Of a stretch of DNA of 64,000 nt, positions 53,871-64,000 are shown one piece after another. The notes beneath the pieces are model-generated. The model saw only the letters and a list, made by a program, of their open reading frames with translations. It was not told the origin of the DNA and did not search any database. The position numbers and the translations under genes were made by a program. The first letter of the stretch is position 1. Every line of letters begins with the position of its first letter. Source of the stretch: Serilophus lunatus (taxonomy: Eukaryota > Chordata > Aves > Passeriformes > Eurylaimidae); contig VXBA01004393.1 of NCBI GenBank assembly GCA_013399895.1, positions 558,052 through 622,051 of the forward strand, given 5' to 3'.

Positions 53871-56800
53871 AATAGACCCCAGTAATAACACAGGGCTATA
53901 CAATTACCTGAAAAGGTGAGCCACACATTTAAGTTTGCTAAGGCTGCCTGCAATCTGACAACTGTGTCTGATACTCACCTGGAGATTTTAAGAGAATATA
54001 TGAAAACATACTGAGATCTCAATTTGAGCAGGTCTTTGTGACAGTAATTGTATATATTTCATTTAAAATAGACTTGGAACCTTCAAAAAACAGACTCAAC
54101 TTCTCTACCTACCAGCATCTTCAGCTGTCAGAAGAGCAGGGTTATATTTGCTCCTTACTTGTTTGACTGTGAGTAACGAAGCATACAATGAGATTGCAGA
54201 ATTACTGACTGGCAACTTCACACTGAAAGTGAGAGTATTCCTGATCTGAGCTCAGGGCTCTTTAGATGCACAGTTACCCTCTAAATTATCAACCTGAGGA
54301 CCACCTATGAAATGTGTGAGGGAATAAGAATCAAAATACCATGGAGCTAACAACTCCTTTTTACAATGCAAATACCACCCAATCTGTGGGACAGTGCTGC
54401 ACAAAACCAGGGACCAGAGAAAGCTGGAGCCAGGAGAGGGCTGTCAAGGTCATTCCTGGAAAACGTGATACTACCCAAGGACATTTGTAACCTGTATGTA
54501 TGTTTCACTATCCACCTAAAACTCTTTGCTAAAATTTGCCTTAAATTACCTGTGTACAATCAACTCAATTTTTGTCCCACCATCAGCCAATATACGGAAA
54601 ACGATTTTTCTTATTATGAAAAAATCATCATGTACCATGCACCTTCAATGTATTGGTCACAGTATCATGGAGCCAAACAGATCACTGGATGTACAAGATG
54701 ATACGGATTAAAAATAATTCCCTCTTTCGCTGAACTCACAGATATAATTTCATCTGCAAGCACATTCTTTCTAAATCTGAAACTAGGGAACAGGCAGCTC
54801 ACAGTTTGCTGTAATTAAAGTACAGCATGAATCTATAGCCCTAGGTTTTTTCCTTTCATCCAGAGAACAAGGTTTCACAGTGAATTTCTGAACAACTGTA
54901 CAGCACTCTTTTTTTTGCAATACTGTTCATCATTTCTTCCCTGCTATGAATTTGGACACTTCATTTTTCCATTCAAAAAGGAGACTTCAAATTTCAGATT
55001 AACTTCAATTTCTTAACTTGGGACTGGGCTGCACTTACATTGAGATCAGTTCAAATTCTGTCCACCAAGAGCTGCAAGTCTTTCCACCCTGACATCACCT
55101 GCAAGCTTTATAAGCATCATCCAATTAAGCTGCATAGAAGGAGGTTCAAAGCAAACCTCATTTAATTGGCAAAAATCTTTGAGACTTTACATCACGAGAG
55201 GATGAGCAGAATGCTCATGAAGTGAAGAACTGAGTCAGAAACAGGGTTTCTATCAGGAGTGAGCTCCTACATACTTGTGCTGTACTGAACACTAGGTGTT
55301 CACCTCCGTGGAGAGCTGTGACAATGACAGAAATTACTGTCTAGCTGGAAGAAGCATAAGGTAGCTTAATGAGTTCAGTTAGACAAGCTTAAACTAGAAA
55401 ATGAAGAATCAAACTGAAATACCCAACAATTTGAGAATGTGAAGAAGTCAAAGAGGTATTTGTTTTAGCTTTATGACATTTACAGCACGTTCATAATTTC
55501 CTGTAAAAAACTGTTTACCAAAATGCCTGTTAAGATGGGCTGTCTCACTTCCAAAACACTCTGGAGAAAAAAAAAAAATCCAGTTACAGCACAAGATGTA
55601 ACTTACATTACAGAAACAACAGACACCAAGACGAATTTATACCATTTTCTGCAATTACATACTTAGGGTATTTAAGTCCAAGCAATTTTCTTGTATCTCT
55701 TTTAAAGTCATTCTCTGCACCAAGCAACTTTAATTACCTGGGTAATTCATTGCATGCACATGAATTCAGCTACAGCATATGCAAAGATTTCCCCTGTTCC
55801 TAATTCTACTTTAAGCATATTTAAGTAGAATTTTTCATGTAGCTAATCTAAGACATACCAGGGTACTATTAGCTAGCTTTTATTCTTCTTGTTTTGCACA
55901 AAAATACACATGACTAACTTACCATATTATTAAAAACTAGTTGGAATGCCTGGAAATAGTTTTTCTACTGTTATACAAAGATCCAGAGCTGATGGCCAGG
56001 TTAATTAGCTAAGTGTGAATATGTTTTGCTAACTCTACCCCACGTCACAATGTGCAAAATAATAAATTCCATACCATTCTCTGTTACAGTTATTAACTTG
56101 GTTTTCATTATAAACTAAGTTACATGTTGTGAATTTAGTTCATTTTAATACCATCTTGACTTTTCCCTATAATCTTGGAGATCAGTGTTAGCACTTCTCT
56201 TTAGGACATACTCTATTCTGAGCTTTCAAAGAATGACTCTTCACTCTTAGGCATGTTCTGGATCTTTACTCAAAATAATGTGCTAAAAAACCTCCATTCA
56301 AATACTACCACAGGTCAAGTGCTGATGTGTCTCACCATCACACATATTTTAAACTACCAGTTCACAAACACTCTTACACCGTGTTTAGGACTGCTGGATA
56401 GATGCAAAAGGAGAAAAATAAACCCAGGCACCTCAAACCACATAAAGGTTCTGATTCAACTACTGAATTACTGAATATAGATGGAGGATGTAAATAACTA
56501 TTACTACTTGATCTTTCTGTCACTTTGTGTGGAGCATAATCAATAAGGCATCTTTCCAATTCATTTACCAGATGAAATACATCAAAAAGAAGTAGCACAG
56601 AGTCTTCTTCACAGAGCTCACTGGAGCTCATGTGTGATCTACCCACCAACTCACTCGCTTTCAAGACTGCAGCTTTTTCATTTATGTCCCTGAAATATGC
56701 CTTCATAGACCTGAAAACCCTCATTAAGCAGCACAATTAAGTCCCTTTGCAGTTTAAGAGGCAACCATGCAGGAGCTTAGAGAATGCAACTTCTAAAACA

Positions 56801-59800
56801 CCTGACGTAGGAGCTTGGAAGCACCTCAGTACCCAAATCCTTTCACAGCTTTAGTTCTTAAGTTCTGCAAAAATTAATGCTTCTTCAGTGTCAGAAAGCT
56901 TAAACAGATGGGTAAAAGTTTCTAGCAAGGTGGAAAACATTTCCTATGACATTAACTCTGTTCAACTAAGTTTGTCAACAAATTTTTCTTGTAGCAAAAC
57001 GTAGCTGTATTTTCTTTATACAGTAGATTTTAAAGCCTCAGTCTAAAACACAGATTGAGTAAAGTACAAAACTATTTAAACTCTATAAAAACCTTACCTC
57101 TCTATAAAAACTACCACTGAATCACAATCCACATTGAATGTGGTTTCATACACCAAAGCTAAACCACAATGATCATAAACACCCAGATAGTAAAACCTTT
57201 TTAAAAAAAATCACAGTAGGCTTAAAAAGAGAAATCTAAATACCTGCGCAAAGGATGTGCATAGTTAAGGACCCAGTGGAACCTTAATTTTACCCACAAA
57301 AGTGATTCTGTAGATTTCAAGAAAACCCAAGATTTTTTTAAAACTTCACTTAATCTGAGACTAATACCACTTAAGCAGGAAGGGACATTAACAGCAACAA
57401 AATTAGCTTCTTTTCCAGGAAACAAATCACATCCTGCAGTGGTGAATCTTCCCTGTAACACAATGCTGGGGTATTGCAGCTGCACAGCTATTTAACCCAA
57501 GTAAAACAGGTAGCACAGCCCACTGCCAACAAGTTGTACACTAGTAGTGGGGGTTTGAAAAGTAGGAAAAGCTACACCAGAAAAACTGCATAAGAGTCTA
57601 GATTTGAGCACCAAAGACAGTTATAAAGAATAAAATAGATACTTCCCTGAAATGTGACAGAACAATATATTTAAAAATTTAAAAAACATCTACTTTGGAA
57701 AAGCAATCACTGTATTGTATTAAGGATTTAAATATACTATTTTGAGCGACTGTTTTATAAAAGTAATTTCAAGCAATTGCCCTGGAAATCTCAAGTTTCT
57801 GCTGAGATCAACCACTCCGGCTGCTGGTGCTCAAGCTGAACAAGCTCTAATCTGACACTCAGAAGTGAAAATCCTGTTTAAGAATAAGACATACATGAGG
57901 ATAAACTTTATGGCATAGCTCTACATCACCAGCTAACCTAAAGGACTCAGTAGAACTAACAAGAGCTACAAGCACATGGGATTTGCTAGAGACATTTAAA
58001 ACCCTTCAGCCCTTTCTTACAGCATGCTTTCATAAAGACTCAGAAATTAGCACTCAACTTCGTTCTTCGTCTTCTATGATGATTGTTTAATCCAATACTA
58101 TCACATTCTAGGCTAGCTGCAGACAACTGCTATCACTGAATTTTTGGGGCAGATTTTCAGCTAATGGTCTCAATTAAGAAGCAGTTAGCATCGCTCAATT
58201 AATGCCAACTACACTGTGTCAACATACACCAGCTGAGTACATGGCTCTGTCAAACGGTGCAACCTCCTCAATAAAACAGAGAAAGGGATTCACTGAGTGG
58301 AAAAGTAATTCAGTGATTTCTTGTTTCAATAGACAGCACATCGATCATTGGGGGATACTGTGTAAAGGATTCGCATCAGGCATTTACACATTTTAAAACA
58401 TTCCTTTATTTCAAATATAAGAAAGTTTGAATGCAAGAAAAAAATTCAAAAACATTTCAGATAACACCAAGTTTTCTTTGGCTTTTCAACCTTCTGCCAA
58501 ACACTCTGGGAAACCCTGGATCTGTCATTTACAACATATTTGAAACAAAATGATGCTCTCTCTCTTTGCAACAGTTTAGAAGTACTCCATGTAAAAGCCT
58601 ACAGGGTTTGCTCACACTCAGTTTCTTCAAAATTGCTTCCTCCTCTCTTTCCATGGATGGAAGAGCTCTGGAGGCCTAGGAGATTCATGTGTGCTCAAGT
58701 AATGATTTAAAGCCCAGTCTTCCTCAAGCCCCATGTCACAAGCAGTTTGAATATAAACTACAAGGGGGTCCAGAAGAAAAACTTCTTCCCTGACACTGCA
58801 GTAAACATTGCAAGATCAACTAAGTGAACACAAGTGTTCTGCAGAACTGCAAAAGGACTGGCCTGTTTGTGCTGGGTATTTCTGGCCTTTCATACACTGA
58901 TGGTTTTCTTAAGGGCTGCACAACAGCATAAAGCAATCTCGATTTTGTAAGCACAAATGTTTTACATCACTAAAAGTATATACTACAATCACAGCTGTGC
59001 TCAGGTTTCTCCTTTTCCCCCACTACACTGTTCTCAAACTTCGGTGCTGCGCAGCAAAAACCTACTGGATTCTTATAAAAAGACAAATGCCTTATTTGCA
59101 GAGTGAAGTGAGTTCATTTTCAGAATAGATTTGAGGTTTGGGAATATTTATGTTTTAATAAAAAATGGGTAAGAGACTTATACAAAATCATTCTTTGGCA
59201 AACTAGTAGCTGGAAGAGCTTTTCTTTTCCACATATGACAAGCAAAAACGCAACTCCTAATGAATGGGAAGGTTTTATTTGTACAACTGGAAACTTCTTG
59301 GGAAGGATCAATAATTTTATATAAGCTTCATAAAGTAAAAGCAATAGTATTCTACATTAATTCTGCAACCCAGCAAATACAAAACTTTAACTAAAACATT
59401 CTTGGCACTAAACACAAATGAAAAAGCACTTTCTGGCCTCTTTCACTCAAGGGCAATAGAGTCACTAGTTCAGGAGTTCACATTTAAACTCTTGACAATG
59501 CACAAAACATACAAGTTAAGGGAACTCCTTCCTCCAGGCAGAAGTGACGTGACACAAAAGAGAATGAAAAGAGGAGCAGGTCATTTTACGGGTTGTCTCC
59601 TTGCTCTAAGTTCTTTCCATAAAAATTAAACAACTTTTCCTCTTGAACTAATCATAGGCCAACATATCACACTTAATTTTACTTTAGTTTAAGATTCTTG
59701 GGAGAAGAAAATTACTCTCACTGTTTGCCCACCGTGTTCCTACAATACAAATCCAACACCTCATCTATAAAACTGGACATGCACAGAACCAGCAGAGTCT

Positions 59801-61359
59801 CAGCAGATTTAAGCCATCAAACAGGGACCAATATGGGTGTATCTTTGAACCCTCAACATTCTGATAAGGCACAACTATCAGAATATTCATCTGCCATACC
59901 TAACAATGATGAAAATTATTAAATATTGATTATTTAAATATAGAAGTAATAAATGTACCACAAAAGTATTTTTCCAGGTAGGTGTTACTCTCTTCAAACA
60001 CCCTTTGCTTCGAAAATCGAACTCTGCATTTTTTCTGGATCAACAGTAAACTTGACTTTTGGCAAGAAGGAAGGAAATGAGCAAAGCCTTACAAGCAAAA
60101 CACTGATAAAATATACAACACATAGTGGGTTTTTTCTACCCAAGATGTAATCTACATAAAACACAATTTAAATCCCATTTTAACCACAGAGGAAAGGCAT
60201 GAAAAGGTTAAATACTCAAGAATTTGCAACAAATCACCTTTATAATTCAAAATAGACTCTAGACTCATCACAACAGCTGCATCTCAGTGTTTTCTGATTT
60301 TTGGCGGCCCGAGAAAACACATAAATAGAAAAGACATTTGTCTCCTAGACATCACCAGATCTCTTTAAACTTGGAAGACCTAAACACCAGTGACAGTGAA
60401 TCAGATCATCTCATTATACACTTCCTCAGAAAGGGATTAAAGCAGATTTACATGTGCTAAAGTTGTGAAGAACTCCGGGTGAGCTTTTTTCCAGGTTGAA
60501 ACACTGGAACAGTGACGTGTGATTTCGGGAACAATCTTCTGCAACTCAGATCATTGTTGCCTGTGCTGGTGGTTTAAGGGTCCAACATCCAACAGAGCTT
60601 GCACACGGTGTGGTGGCAGCCATGTGAAAAACATCACACCATTGACAAACTCATACTTTTCACAGCCCAAAAGGCACCATACGTTTCATATCAGGATTGA
60701 TTTTGCTTCAATATGGCTATTTAGGATAAAATCTTGAGACACATTATTCAAGTTGCTCCAAATGCAAGTTTTGAAGCAAATAAGGCACAAAGATATCTTT
60801 TAAATTCAATTTAAAATGAGCAGTTCCTATGGAATACTAATGCTGCCTTTGTTTCTGTGTGTTTTCAGGCACATGTACTGATATTTTTCATTGAAAAGTG
60901 TGATGTGTGTGATGTTATATGAAAGACACATCTTGCCTCTCCCTTTGTGTGCAAATTGGACAAACGTGTTTTTCTTGGAGTCATGAACCACAGAAAAAGC
61001 CAACCAAAATGGAACAGGATGACTAATGCATTGGTTCTGTTTTCCATCTAACCAACTCAAAAATATGTACTCCTTATGCTCCTTTGCAATATGCTGCTCT
61101 GGGCAAGGAAAAGTTACTCTTAATACTAAATGCATTGCTGTTGTCTCTGAAGGGAGTCACACTAAACAAATATTTTAAAACACCCTTAAAATAATAGGAT
61201 TATAAGTATCTGTTGCTTTTCGTTCCTGTAAAAAATTAAAAATGCATCATTTTAAGGAAAAATAAATTCATAACTGAAGATGCTGCAAGCAACAAAAAAT
61301 CTAAATCAGTGACTATGTCAGACACATACATTGCAAACATGCTGCAACTAAGAGCCCTG

Positions 61360-61740
61360 AGGCTGCAGTGAGATCTGGTCCCTGCTGCAGCTGTACTGCC
61401 CAAAGACACCCACCAACTCATTTGATGGTGCCACCGCACAAGACATGAACAAAGCTGGGACTTGAGTCCTCCCAGCCCTGCTACACCTGACACTGCTCAG
61501 GGTCTCATCCTCCCCAAGGCACCATCCCAGAGCAGATTCAAATGGATATTGCTGATCCTTCACGTTGCTCAACATAAACATTCCACTAACAGCCAAGGGT
61601 CCCAGTCTGGAATGAGCCCTGGAGCGAGAACGCAGCACATTAAACACAGAGCAAAAATACTTGTCAGGCCCCATGGTAAGGCCTTGTTCGAGTTGTGTCA
61701 AGACAATTCCACCAACCATGAAACGTCTGCCCCTGAAATA
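61360..61740. other. Unclassified GC-richer block with overlapping antisense ORFs
   Basis: ORFs of 127 codons (plus, 61462-61845), 131 codons (minus, 61348-61743) and 85 codons (minus, 61236-61493) overlap here. Open frames on both strands at once usually reflect low stop density from base composition. No domain, reverse transcriptase motif or known protein was recognised. It may be an old retroelement or processed gene remnant. Confidence 0.3.
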
Positions 61741-64000
61741 CATGGAGATACAATCCTGAATAATGCTGAGCTTGAAGGAAGTTGGATGGTCATAAAGATG
61801 CTACATGGAAACATAGGGAGAGACAAAACCAAAATTGAACTTTAATACTAAACTGCACAGGTCATCTCAATGAAGTTTTGGGTTTTAAACACTTGCCAAG
61901 CGACGCAGAACCAAACAAATTCTGTTAGGTACATGAATAGATGAACAGTGGCCAGGGATTAGAGTGAAGAGAAGGAGAATCAGAGATACGATTTGAATTT
62001 TCAGTGAAATCCCAGTTTTTTCTTGCATATCTACTCCTTGTGTTAGATGGATATCAGTGACCAAAACTTACAGTCAAAAAGGATTCAGACTTCCATCTCC
62101 CATTTTAACCAACCCAAAGCTTTGTTTAGATAATACACACTCCTTTAAGAGAAGGGGGGGAAAGTCTCAGCCTTCATGTTTCATCTTGCCTTTCTTCGTG
62201 TATTGAAGGATAGGATCATGCCCCTACCAAATCTCAAAACAAATTTTTACTGAACATTTTTAAAGTGTATTGTAACAGTCCAATGGACCATGGAATTTTA
62301 CTAATACTAAAAAATTTGCAGAAATTAACACAACCAGTCATCTCTTAGCAAGTGCAGATTATTCTGTTTGAACTTTTTATTCTCAGTGTTTCTTCAAGCA
62401 TAGAATAAAGCCATGTTTTCTTTTGATTGTCTTTAAAAATGACAGTGTGGCTTCTTGCAAGCAAGTCAGCCAGTTTTCTTAACACAAAACAATTATTGTA
62501 TTTAAAAAACATATCAGAATTTAACATTAAATAATAAAGCCAAATGCTAAAGGAGAATTTATTGAAGAGTTGATTTCTCTGTCTGCATACAATCTTTTCC
62601 ACTGTAACAGATAACAGAGGGCAGATAGACATCTGGGTATGCAGTAATTCAGCATACAACTTCACATTTTCTAGACAAAAACAACCTTTCCACCTAAAAG
62701 TGCATCTCAATGTATTAAAACCAAATCAAGTCAGTTACAAACATTTTAAATAAACCTGAGATAGCAACTCTGACTCAAAATAAGCACAACTCATTGTAAC
62801 ACAAATTCCTTATTTTAGTTAAAACCCTAAATTATTCAGAATTACATATGCTTGTATTTATAAGGGATGAAACAATATTTTGTTAAGACTACAGTTAACA
62901 CACTGTACTTCTATTTTTACTGCAAAATAAACACTTCCAAATTAAACATTTAACTGAAATCTAGAGTAGTAGAAAAAAAGAAATCTGCCCCTAATGTAAG
63001 TCAACATCAAGCCAGCATCTCGATGAAACCTAGATCAAGTCTGAGTATTCAAATTTAACATGATATTTAGTGCACTCCACTTCCCAGTTAATAATCATTC
63101 CTGAATGTTTAGTTGCTATGGGATAAGTGACCAGTGCTTTTGTTTATTTGCTTAAATAAAGGCGGTCTATTTATAAATACCATTACTTGAGTACATTATT
63201 AAGGAAATAAATAATATTTCTGTGCACACTACTGCAGCTTCATTGTTATTTTATAGCAGAGACACACACAGAAATTATCACAGATTTACCCAACATCAGC
63301 AGCAAGTATGAAAGGCCAACAATAAAGAGGCTTCAGTTTCAAGCTAATCCACACACTCTTGAAGAGTTTGTGTTCTGGAAAAATGCCAGCCTTAAGAGCA
63401 TTGGTAATGGAATACAAAAACCTGATCAGACAATCAGTATTAACTAGATTTGGAAAGCTGTTTTGAGAGGTGGGTTGGTTTTTTTTCCCCCAGCTCCTTT
63501 CCAAAACTTTTGGGGATTTTTTCCTCCCTTACTATTGCTATTTTTAACACACTTTCTTAGACAGGCTTTCTCAAGGGGCCAGTAAATTTCAAATTCTATA
63601 GGTTTTTTATCTTTAACAGGGCCCATTTTTTTATCAGATATTTAAAAAAAAAAAAAGTTCCAAGTTCAGAGAAATGGGGTTGGCAAACTCTCCTTCTCTA
63701 AAGCTGCTCTTTGCATCAGCAGTAGCTTTAGGCAAGACAATAGTTTTTCCCACCAAAGCAAAAATGGAGAAAAAGCCAGAAACTGTCGAGTTTCTTTTCA
63801 AGTACACTTTTGTTCCTCTGTAAGCCAACACCATCATAGGTTTCTGTACTGCTGAGCTGAGCCCTAATTAAACATAATAAAAAAATTAGTTGCATGTTTT
63901 GAATCTCCTTTTGGCAAGTACAACCGTGCAATGTTAATAAAAGAAGTAAATTCAATAAAGAGGAATACTTCATCCAAGGCAGAATAATTAAAAGACATAC

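Larger units (their letters stand above)
53844..64000 (-). other. WWOX: WWOX intron upstream of the exon (human intron 4), 3' part
   Basis: About 10 kb of AT-rich intronic sequence. I looked for the preceding exon, which would encode the TGANSGIG glycine motif, and did not find it, so the intron probably continues beyond 64000. It contains poly-A runs at 55567-55578 and 63644-63656, a run of seven G at 62154-62160, and a GC-richer block at 61360-61740 described separately. A 120-codon minus-strand ORF at 56374-56736 resembles no protein I know and is judged chance. Confidence 0.8.

Noticed and set aside
55040..55130. Possible CR1 fragment around ATCACCTGCAAGCTTTATAA
   Set aside because: It resembles an internal CR1 phrase only loosely; neighbouring consensus words are missing.
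56374..56736. 120-codon minus-strand ORF with a protein-like acidic/hydrophobic stretch
   Set aside because: No recognised domain, no splice or promoter context, and an ORF of this length is expected by chance in six frames of 64 kb.
53844..64000. The preceding WWOX exon (human exon 4, encoding the TGANSGIG motif)
   Set aside because: No sequence encoding the glycine motif with a donor in the right phase was found by eye.
1..64000. tRNA, rRNA, snRNA genes, CRISPR arrays or bacterial-type operons
   Set aside because: No such conserved boxes, repeats with regular spacers or gene arrangement were seen; the window is vertebrate intron.

Overview
The window is vertebrate nuclear DNA, most probably from a bird. 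It is AT-rich and intron-like, with no operons, no CRISPR arrays and no dense gene content. Two observations place it. First, positions 53737-53843 on the minus strand read as one 107-bp coding exon of WWOX (WW domain-containing oxidoreductase), with a matching acceptor, donor and codon phase. Second, positions 28941-29120 match the 3' end of a chicken-type CR1 LINE, the typical retroposon family of birds and some reptiles. No Alu, L1 or other mammalian repeats were recognised.

Layout (WWOX is transcribed right to left): 64000-53844 is the end of the intron before the exon, which is intron 4 in human numbering. 53843-53737 is the exon, equivalent to human exon 5. 53736-1 is the first ~54 kb of the following intron (human intron 5). 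I looked for the flanking exons (4 and 6 in human numbering) and found neither, so both probably lie outside the window. The exon encodes the second part of the NAD(P)-binding beta-alpha-beta unit of the short-chain dehydrogenase/reductase domain.

The rest is non-coding as far as I can tell. It holds one old CR1 fragment, a 26-bp minisatellite, a few short tandem duplications, short TA/TG microsatellites, many 12-18 nt homopolymer runs, and a 7-N assembly gap at 22374-22380. Several stretches look like conserved regulatory elements. The best is 46140-46700: 18 CpGs in about 430 bp of otherwise CpG-poor DNA, followed by a tight cluster of forkhead-type motifs, a RUNX-type core and a perfect octamer. 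Three GC-richer islands (5640-5965, 47740-48010, 61360-61740) remain unclassified and may be decayed transposable elements.

I found no evidence for a new biological system. The open reading frames of 60-131 codons look like chance ORFs or parts of repeats; only the spliced exon, which has no start codon of its own, is convincingly coding.
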